A DNA stretch of 20,468 bases, taken from contig CABRHW010000029.1 in the NCBI GenBank assembly GCA_902470765.1, positions 1 to 20,468 on the forward strand, in the 5' to 3' direction. A program made the translations under genes and the position numbers. Shown piece after piece: positions 6,278-14,530 of the stretch; the first letter of the stretch is position 1; each line of letters begins with the position of its first letter. A model generated the notes under the pieces. It was not told where the DNA came from. It ran no database searches and was given only the letters and a program-made list of their open reading frames with translations. Source of the DNA: an uncultured Collinsella sp. (GTDB taxonomy: Bacteria; Actinomycetota; Coriobacteriia; Coriobacteriales; Coriobacteriaceae).

Positions 6278-9148
6278 TCACGCTCCCTGTGCGGCGAGCG
6301 CCGCGGTCAGGACGATGCCGGCAATCTTGGCCGCCTTGACGTCGTGTTTGTCGTAATCCTCCAAGGCCACCGAGATGGCGACCGTGGGTGAATCGTAAGG
6401 TGCAAAGCCAACGAACATCGAGTTGACGTTGGTGCCGCCGATCTCGGCCGAGCCGGTCTTGCCGGCGACCTTGACGCCGGGGACCTGGGCATCGGTGCCG
6501 GTACCGGACTGGACGACGGCGAGCATGGCCTGCTTGACCTGGTCGGCCGTGGCGGAGCTGACGGCCTGACCCAGCGAGCGGGACTGCGTGGTCTTGACCA
6601 CAGTTCCGTCCGGGGCGAGTACCTGGGCTACAAAGTACGGGTCCATGACCACGCCACTGTTAGCGATGGCGGCGGCAATCACGGCGTTTTGCATGACGGT
6701 GGTCTGCGGCCCGGGCGTGTGGTCCATGCCGACAGGCTGGCCGGCGCCGGCCCAGGCGGTCTCCCACTCGGTCATGAGCGACGGGTCGGCCATGATGGAG
6801 GCCGCGGAGGTCAGGTCCTGGCCGAGCTTTTGGCCGTAGCCAAAGGCGTTGGCAAACTGCACGAGCGTGTTTGCGCCAACTTCGTTTGCCACCTGGCCAA
6901 AGACGACGTTGGAAGACACGGCAAAGGCCTGCTGCAGGCTGATGGTGCCGTAGCTCTCGTTGGCATAGTTGGTGACCGGCGCGTTGCCGATGTCCATGGA
7001 GCCGGGCGCCTGGTAGGTGCTGGTAAGGCTGGCGGTGCCGGTCTCGAGTGCCGCGGAAAGCGTAACGACCTTAAACGTGGAGCCCGGCGTGTACAGCGCG
7101 TCCATGGCGCGATTGTACATGGAGCCGTCCTCGCCGCCGCCCGCCTGCAGCAGGGCGTCGATGTTGGTGTTGTCATAGGTGGGCGAGCTGGCGCATGCGA
7201 GCACCGCACCGGTACGCGGGTCGATGACCACTACGGCGCCCTTAAAGCCCTTGAGCGCCTGCTCGGCCGCCGTCTGGATACGCGAGTCGATGGTGAGCTT
7301 GGCGGTGTTGCCTGGCTGGGTCTGGCCCGCGAGCGACGCGATGGCGTTGTTCCAGCTGGAGTAATCCTTAGAGCCGGTGAGCGTGTCGTTCATGACACTC
7401 TCGATGGCGGTGGTGCCATACTGCTGGCTCACGTAGCCAACCACGTGCGCTGCCAGGTTGCCGTTGGGGTAGGAGCGCACGTAGGTGCCGTCCTCCTGCT
7501 GCAGCGACTCGGCCAGCGTCACGCCGTCGGACGTGATGATGGAACCGCGCTGGATGTACTTGGAGCGGGCGATAGTGTGGTTGTTGGTCGGCATATCCTG
7601 ATAGTCCTTGGCCTTGATGACCTGGACATAGGTGAGGTTGCCGATAAGGATGGCGAACAGCGCCGTAAAGGCGAGCACCGCACGGGTTAGACGGTTGGCG
7701 AGCGCAACGCGGCCGAGCACACCGGATTCAGGCGTGTCGAGCAGGCGACGGCGCATGCGCGAGCCGACGGAATGGCTGCCGCTGCCGTAGGAAGACGAGG
7801 TGGCAAAGCGCGTGCCCGTCGGGGCGGCGGCGGATGCGACCTGATCATCGGTGATGGCGGTCATGGTGCCGGTGCCGGTAAGCTCGGCCTCGCGTCCGGT
7901 CGCTTCGTCACCGGCGCGCAGCAGGAGCGCGACGATGATAAAGCTTGCCAGCAGCGAGGAACCGCCCTGGCTCATAAAGGGCAGGGTGACGCCGGTCAGC
8001 GGGATCAGGCGGGTAACGCCGCCCACGATCAAAAAGGCCTGGAAGCTGATGGCGGCCGTAAGGCCCGTGGCGCTAAAGGCGGCGAGGTCGGATTTAGCGC
8101 GGGCAGCCGTGGTGAGGCCACGCACGGCAAAGAGCATAAACAGGATGAGCACGGCGCCGCCGCCCAAAAGGCCCATCTCCTCGCCGATGGCAGAGAAGAT
8201 AAAGTCGGACTCGACGACAGGGATGTTGTTGGCCATGCCGTTGCCGATGCCAACGCCGACCAGACCGCCATCGGCAAGCGAGAAGAGCGACTGGACGATC
8301 TGGTAGCCCTGGCCCTGGGCGTCCTTAAACGGATCGACCCAAACCTGGAAACGCACCTGAACGTGAGACAGGAACTTGTAAGCGCCCACGGCTCCAACGG
8401 CCAAGAGCGCAAGGCCGATAACGACATACGAGAATCGTCCCGTGGCAACGTAGAGCATCAGCAAGAAGATGGTGTAGAACAGCACGGCCGAACCCAGGTC
8501 GCGTTCGAAGACGACGACGAGCAGGCACACACCCCACACGGCAAACAGCGGCAGCAGCAGTCGCAGGCGAGGGATCTTAAAGCCCAGGATCTTGCGGTTG
8601 GAGATGGAGAGCAGCTCGCGGTTCTCGGCCAGGTACCCGGCCAGGAACAGCACGATAAAGACCTTGGCGAACTCGCCGGGCTGGATGGTAAAGCCTGCGA
8701 TGCGAATCCACAGCTTGGAGCCCGAGATCGTGGTGCCGATAAAGATAGGCAGCATCAGCAGAATGATGCCGATAATGCCAAAGGTGTACTTGTAGCGCAT
8801 GACCACGTCGAGGTTTTTGACCAGTGCGAGCGTTCCCACCATCAGGGCCACCGAGACAAACAGGATGATGAGCTGTGAGATGGCGAGAGCGGGGGCGAGG
8901 CGCGTCACGAACGTGATGCCGATGCCCGAAAGTATAAATACGATGGGCAGGATGGCGGGGTCGGCACCGGGCGCCAAGATGCGCGCGGCAATGTGGGCCG
9001 CGGCAAAGGCGGCAAAGAGGCCGATCGGTACGGCGAGCGTCTCAAAGGAGATGGCAGCGCCCGCGGTGAGCACGTACATCGCATACAGCAGGATGACGGG
9101 GAACGCCGAGGCGATGAGCAAGAGCAGCTCGGTGTTGCGGCGACTCAT
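6278..9148 (-). CDS. rodA-pbpA: SEDS glycosyltransferase fused to class B penicillin-binding protein
   Basis: One 956-residue chain carries both halves of a peptidoglycan synthase. Residues 1-412 are a RodA/FtsW-type polytopic SEDS protein that polymerises lipid II. Conserved pieces include GSKLWI, QPGEFAK, FERDLGS (catalytic Asp217) and the C-terminal LPFMSQGGSS. A cytoplasmic Ser/Thr/Gly linker (about 413-488) joins a TM helix (about 489-510) and a class B PBP ectodomain. There RGSIITSDG marks the pedestal, and the transpeptidase motifs are S690TFK, SSN 745-747 and KTG 897-899. All catalytic residues are present, and no stop interrupts the junction. In most actinobacteria these are two adjacent genes, rodA and pbpA. 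ATG 9148 has GGGAG 8 nt upstream; GTG 9157 overlaps that SD. Whether it serves elongation or division is not decided by sequence. Confidence 0.93.
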   Translation of the reverse strand: MSRRNTELLLLIASAFPVILLYAMYVLTAGAAISFETLAVPIGLFAAFAAAHIAARILAPGADPAILPIVFILSGIGITFVTRLAPALAISQLIILFVSVALMVGTLALVKNLDVVMRYKYTFGIIGIILLMLPIFIGTTISGSKLWIRIAGFTIQPGEFAKVFIVLFLAGYLAENRELLSISNRKILGFKIPRLRLLLPLFAVWGVCLLVVVFERDLGSAVLFYTIFLLMLYVATGRFSYVVIGLALLAVGAVGAYKFLSHVQVRFQVWVDPFKDAQGQGYQIVQSLFSLADGGLVGVGIGNGMANNIPVVESDFIFSAIGEEMGLLGGGAVLILFMLFAVRGLTTAARAKSDLAAFSATGLTAAISFQAFLIVGGVTRLIPLTGVTLPFMSQGGSSLLASFIIVALLLRAGDEATGREAELTGTGTMTAITDDQVASAAAPTGTRFATSSSYGSGSHSVGSRMRRRLLDTPESGVLGRVALANRLTRAVLAFTALFAILIGNLTYVQVIKAKDYQDMPTNNHTIARSKYIQRGSIITSDGVTLAESLQQEDGTYVRSYPNGNLAAHVVGYVSQQYGTTAIESVMNDTLTGSKDYSSWNNAIASLAGQTQPGNTAKLTIDSRIQTAAEQALKGFKGAVVVIDPRTGAVLACASSPTYDNTNIDALLQAGGGEDGSMYNRAMDALYTPGSTFKVVTLSAALETGTASLTSTYQAPGSMDIGNAPVTNYANESYGTISLQQAFAVSSNVVFGQVANEVGANTLVQFANAFGYGQKLGQDLTSAASIMADPSLMTEWETAWAGAGQPVGMDHTPGPQTTVMQNAVIAAAIANSGVVMDPYFVAQVLAPDGTVVKTTQSRSLGQAVSSATADQVKQAMLAVVQSGTGTDAQVPGVKVAGKTGSAEIGGTNVNSMFVGFAPYDSPTVAISVALEDYDKHDVKAAKIAGIVLTAALAAQGA

Positions 9149-9164
9149 AAGCGGCACTCCCTTT

Positions 9165-11099
9165 CTAGTTCTTTTCGGAGGCTTCGGCCTCGGCGGACTG
9201 TTCGGCGGTTTTCTCGGAATCTGATTCGGAGGTCGATCCCTGATCGGTGCTGTCGCGAATCGTTTGCGCGTCGATCACCTGGCGGGTCTGCTCCTCGTCG
9301 ATCTGGTGGCGGTACTTGGATATCGTGTCCTGCGCATCGTCGACACTTGTTTGCGGAATGCCCGCCTTGAGGCGGTTTTGCGTGTCTTCGGGCAGGTCGG
9401 ACAGCTTGATGCTGGTTTCGCTCTCGAGCCAGTGGAGCTTGAGCCCGAGCGGCTTGCCGGGCAGGCCGCGCCAGACGGCGACATTGCCCTGGTAGGTACC
9501 CAGGTAGTACGAGCCGGTGACACCCGTGTAGGCCCAGATGCCAGCTGCCAGCACAAAGACGAGGGCCAGGATGGCGGCGATAGTAATGTTGCGGCGACGC
9601 ACGCGTTGCGCTTCGCGCATAACGCCATCGTCAACCAGGTCAACGACTACTACGGTCACGTTGTCGTGGCCGCCAGCGGCAAGCGCCGCGTCCACTAGAT
9701 TGTCGACGCAGATTTGCGCGGTTGAGGACTGCGTGGCGATGTTCTCGATATCGCTATCGGGAATCATGCTCGAAAGGCCGTCGGAGCACAGGATCAGGCG
9801 GTCGCCTTCCTCGATATGCAGAGTGAAGTGGTCGGCATACATGGCGGGGTCCGAGCCCAGCGCACGGGTGATGACCGAGCGGTTGGGGTGGACGCGAGCC
9901 TCGTCTGCCGTAATCTCGCCGGCGTCCACGAGCTCCTCCACGTAGGAGTGGTCGCGGGTCACGCGGATGAGCGTGCCCTCGTGGAGCAGGTAGGCGCGAG
10001 AGTCACCCACGTGGGCGATGGCGAGCGTGTCGTTTTCGATATAGGCGCAAGTGGCTGTGCAGCCCATGCCGGGCTTGCCCAGGCCGTTCAGGGCCGCCTC
10101 GATTACGGCGGCGTTGGCTGCCTCGACGGCTGCGGCCAGGCGTGCTGCGTCGGCGGACTGCGGGGCCGTCTTGGCAATAGTCTCGACGGCGATGGAAGAG
10201 GCTACCTCGCCGGCGGCGTGACCGCCCATGCCGTCGCATACGCAAAAGAGCGGCGACTGCACCAGGTAGGAATCCTCATTGTGCGGGCGTACGCAGCCAA
10301 CGTCAGAGCGGGCGCCCCACATGAGTTGCGTGGTGGTGCCGGCATCATAGGTCGAGTCGGTCTCGATGCGCTCCTCGGTCAGGGGCTCAAAGCTCATGGT
10401 CGAGCCGGGGTCTTTGAGCTTGGCCTCAACGGCGGCAACGTCGATCTCGGCTGTGTCACCGGGAGAGACGGTGTCGGTCTCGGCGTTTGATTCGGAATCG
10501 CCGGTGTCCGGGGAGCCGGGCTCCTCGGACGCGCAGGCGGTCGACTCGTCGTCTTGCGGGCTGACGTCTATAGGCTCGGGTGTCGCAAAGTGCGACGGCG
10601 CGGGCGTGCTTTGCGACTGGGCGGCGGGCTCGGCCACGGTATCGGACTCGCTTGCGGGCGCAGGCTGCGGGATCTTGGGTGCGGGGCCGTCCTCGGGGGA
10701 TGGCCCCGCTTCGGGCGCCGGCGTAGACACGGGCGCAACCTCGGATGCCGGGGCTATGGGAAACGCCGGCGCGGCGGGCTCGGGTGCCGCAAACACCGCA
10801 GCGCTCTCGTTGATTGCCGCGGCGACAGGCTCTGCAAAGTGAGCTGGCGCCGAGGTTGCTTCGGGCGCTGTGGGCTGTTCCGCGGCATGTGCGCCGATGG
10901 GCGCCGCTACGGTATCCTCTTCGTCCTCGTTATCGGCGAGATCCGAAATATCATGCGTTACATGCGAAAGAGGCAGGGAGAACACGGTGTCCTCGGGTTC
11001 CACGGGTGCGGAGCCCGCCGGAGCGGCGTGGGCCGGCGCAGCTGTGGCGGCAGCCGGTGCCTCGGTCATAGTCGCGGACTTGTTCTCCTCGTCGATCAT
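9165..11099 (-). CDS. pstP: PP2C-family Ser/Thr phosphatase with long disordered N-terminus and TM helix
   Basis: A 644-residue metal-dependent phosphatase that should reverse the operon kinases. Residues 1-255 are an acidic, Ala/Pro-rich low-complexity region absent from ordinary PstP. The PP2C domain spans about 258-490 with metal-binding motifs RPHNED (271-276), DGMGGH (289-294), GDSRAY (365-370), SDG (439-441) and GGHDN (476-480). A TM helix (about 504-524) and a 120-residue polar domain outside the membrane follow, ending in a Ser/Glu-rich tail. The start overlaps the fhaB stop by 4 nt (ATGA), with AAGGTG 8 nt upstream, which supports ATG 11099. The SEDS-PBP gene starts 16 nt after the stop. 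Confidence 0.93.
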   Translation of the reverse strand: MIDEENKSATMTEAPAAATAAPAHAAPAGSAPVEPEDTVFSLPLSHVTHDISDLADNEDEEDTVAAPIGAHAAEQPTAPEATSAPAHFAEPVAAAINESAAVFAAPEPAAPAFPIAPASEVAPVSTPAPEAGPSPEDGPAPKIPQPAPASESDTVAEPAAQSQSTPAPSHFATPEPIDVSPQDDESTACASEEPGSPDTGDSESNAETDTVSPGDTAEIDVAAVEAKLKDPGSTMSFEPLTEERIETDSTYDAGTTTQLMWGARSDVGCVRPHNEDSYLVQSPLFCVCDGMGGHAAGEVASSIAVETIAKTAPQSADAARLAAAVEAANAAVIEAALNGLGKPGMGCTATCAYIENDTLAIAHVGDSRAYLLHEGTLIRVTRDHSYVEELVDAGEITADEARVHPNRSVITRALGSDPAMYADHFTLHIEEGDRLILCSDGLSSMIPDSDIENIATQSSTAQICVDNLVDAALAAGGHDNVTVVVVDLVDDGVMREAQRVRRRNITIAAILALVFVLAAGIWAYTGVTGSYYLGTYQGNVAVWRGLPGKPLGLKLHWLESETSIKLSDLPEDTQNRLKAGIPQTSVDDAQDTISKYRHQIDEEQTRQVIDAQTIRDSTDQGSTSESDSEKTAEQSAEAEASEKN

Positions 11100-11512
11100 C
11101 GACGGTTCACCTTCATGACCACGTCGCCAATCTGGACTTCGTCGCCCTCGCGCAGCGTTGCGGGCTCCACAAGCTGGCGGCCGTTGACGAGCGTGCCGTT
11201 AAGCGAGTTGAGGTCCTCGATGATGAGCGCCGGGCCCTGCAGCGAAAAGCGCGCATGCGAGGCCGAGACGAACGGTTCGTTGATGCAGATGTCCGAAGAT
11301 GGCGAGCGACCGACGATGACGGGGCCGAGCATGTCTACGTGGATGCCGCGGATACCGCGCGGACCCTTGTCCACATCAATCGTCCAGATAGCCGAGTCGC
11401 GGCGCTGCCCGCGCACAAGTCCCACGCCGGTCTTCATGACGGCGAACAGGAAGATATAGAGCAGGGCGACCAGGACGATGCGGCCTGCAAAAAGGACGAT
11501 ATCGATGTTCAT
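11096..11512 (-). CDS. fhaB: FHA-domain protein with N-terminal TM helix (FhaB-like)
   Basis: A 138-residue membrane-anchored phosphothreonine reader. An N-terminal hydrophobic helix (about 4-26) is followed by a basic segment and an FHA domain (about 60-135). The FHA signature is VGRSPSSD, then the conserved SASHA (83-87) and the LNSLNGT loop (101-107). In mycobacteria the equivalent FhaB/FipA binds phosphorylated division proteins. SD AGGGGA lies 9 nt before ATG 11512. It sits 6 nt after fhaA and overlaps the phosphatase start by 4 nt, so translational coupling is likely. Confidence 0.92.
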   Translation of the reverse strand: MNIDIVLFAGRIVLVALLYIFLFAVMKTGVGLVRGQRRDSAIWTIDVDKGPRGIRGIHVDMLGPVIVGRSPSSDICINEPFVSASHARFSLQGPALIIEDLNSLNGTLVNGRQLVEPATLREGDEVQIGDVVMKVNRR

Positions 11513-11518
11513 AAGCGA

Positions 11519-12532
11519 CTATCCCCTAAATTCAAAGGTGCTCAGGCCAAACGTCAGCAGATCGCCGTTGCGCAGCGGGCAGCGCGTAATGCGGCGGTTG
11601 TTGACGAGCGTGCCGTTGGTGGAATTGAGGTCCTCGATCGACCAATCCGAGCCCGTAAAGGTGAGCTGGGCGTGGCGGCGCGACACGTTGGGGTCGCGCA
11701 GGGCAATGTCGGAAACTGAGCGCTCGCGACCGATGGTCACCTGTGCGGAGGTGATGCTATGGCTCTCGCCGCTCACGACATCGACGAGCTGGGCGAGCGG
11801 GCGCTGCGGGGCGCGAGTGCTCGCCATGTTGGAGGCGATGCCGGCTGCGGCGCCTAGGCCCACGGCGGCACCGGTCGCGGCGGCTCCACCCATGCCGGCA
11901 AGCGCGTCGCGCGAGACGGTCTGCGGCACCGGGATGGGTGCGGCGGCGGGGTCGGGGACGCTAGGCGCGAAGGGGTCTGCCACGGCAAGCGGGTCGGGAG
12001 CGGCGGCGCGAGGCGTCGGCTGCTGCTGGGGCATGGCGGCGGGGCGCTGCTGCTGCGGGGCAGCAAACTGCTGCTGGCCGGCGCGCGGGGCGCTGGCGGC
12101 ACGGCTTGCCGCGGAGTTGTTCTGGCCCAGGCCGTTTTGATAGGCGCGCTCTTCTTCGTACAGGCGGCCGAGCGTGGGGGCATCGACGTTCTCGGCAAAG
12201 ACCGAGAACTTGCCGGCGCGCAGCTGCGGATCGATCATGAAGCGCACGAGGGGCTCGCCGACAAAGACATAGCGGCGCTTTTCGGCCTGCGCCTTCACAA
12301 ACTCGCGGACCTCGCGCGAAAGCTCGGGGTAGAACGGGGCGAGCATGGGATCGTCGTCGGCGGCGATAAGGATGGTATAGAGTGCCGGCGCCGTGTTGAC
12401 GCCGTTGATCACCAGAGTCTGATCCTCCATGTCGCGAGCGGCCTGCTTGGCAAGCTTCTTAAAGGAGAACGGGGCACGGGTGGCACCGAAGATGCCGGCC
12501 ACGTGGTCCTCGAAGATGTTCAGGAAGTTCAC
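11519..12532 (-). CDS. fhaA: DUF3662 and FHA domain protein (FhaA-like)
   Basis: A 337-residue cytoplasmic adaptor. Residues 1-125 match the DUF3662 domain of actinobacterial FhaA (MNFLNIFEDHVAGIFG at the start, VFVGEPLVRFMIDPQLRAG near 89-107). Residues 138-240 are a Gln/Pro/Ala-rich flexible linker. Residues 245-337 are an FHA domain with IGRERSVSD, the phosphothreonine-contacting SRRHA (284-288) and LNSTNGT (302-308). In Mycobacterium FhaA binds the phosphorylated pseudokinase of MviN and tunes wall synthesis. Its start overlaps the upstream kinase stop by 4 nt, so it is co-translated with it. Confidence 0.93.
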   Translation of the reverse strand: MNFLNIFEDHVAGIFGATRAPFSFKKLAKQAARDMEDQTLVINGVNTAPALYTILIAADDDPMLAPFYPELSREVREFVKAQAEKRRYVFVGEPLVRFMIDPQLRAGKFSVFAENVDAPTLGRLYEEERAYQNGLGQNNSAASRAASAPRAGQQQFAAPQQQRPAAMPQQQPTPRAAAPDPLAVADPFAPSVPDPAAAPIPVPQTVSRDALAGMGGAAATGAAVGLGAAAGIASNMASTRAPQRPLAQLVDVVSGESHSITSAQVTIGRERSVSDIALRDPNVSRRHAQLTFTGSDWSIEDLNSTNGTLVNNRRITRCPLRNGDLLTFGLSTFEFRG

Positions 12533-14382
12533 GAAAGATCACTCTCCGTATAGGTTCTTTGGTATCCGAGCAAATATAGGCATATCCCAACGATTATAGA
12601 GGATAGGGTTCCCGCAACCGCCGCCTTGGCGACGACCGCGGCTGCAAGGCTGGCAATTTCCATATGGTGTGCAAGACAGGACGCCGCTGCGCAGCCGATG
12701 CCGGTGACAGCTATGGCGGCGATTGCGGCAAGGTTTGAGCCCTGATCGACACGCTTGGCATGGGCATTGAGCAGCGCGGATGACGCTGCGGCAGTTGCCG
12801 CGACCAGCACAAAGGCAGCCCAAAGGAGCGGGTCTCCCAGCGCTGCGGCAACGTTACCGAGCCCCAGCACGCCTCCGGCTGAAAGCGCGACCGTGGCCAG
12901 ACGGGCAAAAAGCGCGCCCATGCCCGTTGCCGCGGCGGCGCTTGCCGGGCCGAGCCAAAATGACGCGACGCCGGCGGCGACCCCAGCTGCCAGGAAGGTA
13001 TTGCCGGTCAGACAGCCAAGCGTGAGTGCACAGGTGAGCGTGGCGCTCGCGGCAGTCTCGGTGCGACCCCAGGCGATCCACCAACCGGACATGGCGGCGG
13101 CAAAGATCACCGCGACGGGCAGCATCGACAGGATGCCCTGTGCCTGCATGGTGGCGTTGGCCATGAGCACCAAAAAGCCCACAGCCGAGATGGCCGAGCC
13201 AATCTGGGGGGCCAGGCCAGCCGCCGCTCCGATCGCGATGGCCGCAATGACCAGGCCGGGAAGCGCCGCGACCCCGGCCGATTGCATCAGCAAAAAGCTA
13301 AAGGTGCCGCACGTTAGCGCCGAGATAGCGCGCATGGTGTAGTCGCGCGCATGGCTCCAGCGCGTGCCCGCCCAGCCGAGTGCGGGGTCGACCTCGATGG
13401 CGTCGTCCTCGTAGTGCGACGGCTCGATATCGTCGAGCTCCTGCTCGTCATCCGAAAGCTCGCCAACCATTTGCTCCAGGCTGCGACGGCCCTCGCGCAC
13501 GCTGCCCAGACCGGCAAGGAGCTGGTCGCAAAATGCCTCGATGCTGTTGGGGCGGTCCTGCGGCATGGGGGAGAGCGCGCTCATGAGCGCGGCCTCGGCT
13601 CCCGGGGGAAAGTGTGGTATCAGCTCGCTGGGATAGGTGGCGCCGCCGATGATGCGGTCGAGCGAGTCGGCGGGCGTGGCCGCCATAAAGGGAGCGCTGC
13701 CGCACAAGCCCTCATAGATAACGCAGGCAAGGGCGAAGACATCGGCGCGTTCGTCGACCGTGCCGGTCTCGATATCGAGCTGCTCGGGCGGCATGTAGCC
13801 GATGGTGCCGCCGCGCGAGCCGCCAAAGCCACCGGCGGACGACAGTCGCGCCATGCCAAAGTCGGTGAGCTTTACATTGCCCGAGTGGTCGATGAGCACG
13901 TTGGCGGGCTTAATGTCCAGGTGGAGTACGCCATTGCTATGGGCGAAGGTGAGCGCCTGGCCCAGGGCATCGGCAATGGCCGCGGCCTCGTCAAAGGTGA
14001 GCGAGTGGCCGTCCACGCGATGCAAAAACTCGGCCAGCGACATGCCATCGACATACTCCATGACCAGGTAGGCATAGGCGGTGTCATGCGTAAAGTCGAT
14101 GACCTGCACGATATTGGGATGTTGAAGCATGGCGGCAGTGTGCGCCTCGCGCAGGACATCCATGATGTCGCTGGCGGGCATGCCGGCGCCGTTGATAAGG
14201 GGGATGCGCTTAATGGCGACGCGGCGGCGCAGGTGCGTGTCGCGGCAAATCTCGATGGAGCCAAAACCGCCGGTCGCAAGTGTCTCGAGCGGCTGGTACC
14301 GCTTGAGCAGCTCGCGAGAGCTGGTGCCCTCCAAAGGAACGTCCGGCGAGAACCGGGCGGTATGTTGCGAGAAAAGCGGCAT
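12529..14382 (-). CDS. Polytopic Ser/Thr protein kinase with HLD catalytic loop
   Basis: First gene of the operon, 617 residues. The kinase domain (about 30-290) shows Gly loop TGGFGS (37-42), ATP lysine K58 in VAIKR, HLDIKPANVL (catalytic Asp156, Asn161), DFG 174-176 and PPE 198-200. The Arg of HRD is Leu155, so it is a non-RD kinase, less dependent on activation-loop phosphorylation; catalytic residues are kept. Residues 300-335 are acidic. Residues about 351-610 are a run of eight or so Ala/Gly-rich hydrophobic helices instead of PASTA repeats, ending in a short polar tail. ATG 14382 has GAGGG 6 nt upstream; the in-frame TTG 14388 abuts it. In this position other actinobacteria have only fha genes, with pknA further down. 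The C-terminal function is unknown. Confidence 0.9.
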   Translation of the reverse strand: MPLFSQHTARFSPDVPLEGTSSRELLKRYQPLETLATGGFGSIEICRDTHLRRRVAIKRIPLINGAGMPASDIMDVLREAHTAAMLQHPNIVQVIDFTHDTAYAYLVMEYVDGMSLAEFLHRVDGHSLTFDEAAAIADALGQALTFAHSNGVLHLDIKPANVLIDHSGNVKLTDFGMARLSSAGGFGGSRGGTIGYMPPEQLDIETGTVDERADVFALACVIYEGLCGSAPFMAATPADSLDRIIGGATYPSELIPHFPPGAEAALMSALSPMPQDRPNSIEAFCDQLLAGLGSVREGRRSLEQMVGELSDDEQELDDIEPSHYEDDAIEVDPALGWAGTRWSHARDYTMRAISALTCGTFSFLLMQSAGVAALPGLVIAAIAIGAAAGLAPQIGSAISAVGFLVLMANATMQAQGILSMLPVAVIFAAAMSGWWIAWGRTETAASATLTCALTLGCLTGNTFLAAGVAAGVASFWLGPASAAAATGMGALFARLATVALSAGGVLGLGNVAAALGDPLLWAAFVLVAATAAASSALLNAHAKRVDQGSNLAAIAAIAVTGIGCAAASCLAHHMEIASLAAAVVAKAAVAGTLSSIIVGICLYLLGYQRTYTESDLS

Positions 14383-14462
14383 GGCCAACCCTCGTGCGTT
14401 TAAAGTTCGTTTGCGAGTGGCGGGCGCGGAGCCGAGCCGTTCGCGGTGGCATAGATGCTGCT

Positions 14463-14493
14463 AGTGTAGCACGCGCAGGTGGGCGACATTCAA
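14463..14493 (-). promoter_or_regulatory. Candidate promoter of the kinase/FHA/PP2C/SEDS-PBP operon
   Basis: On the reverse strand, TTGAAT (14493-14488), a 19-nt spacer, then an extended -10 TGCTACACT (14471-14463). It is about 80 nt upstream of the first kinase gene. The same extended -10 sequence is used before the tRNA at 3797. Confidence 0.55.
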
Positions 14494-14530
14494 TTTAAGC
14501 TCCGTCTGGGGTTTGTGTCCCGCGGCTGGC

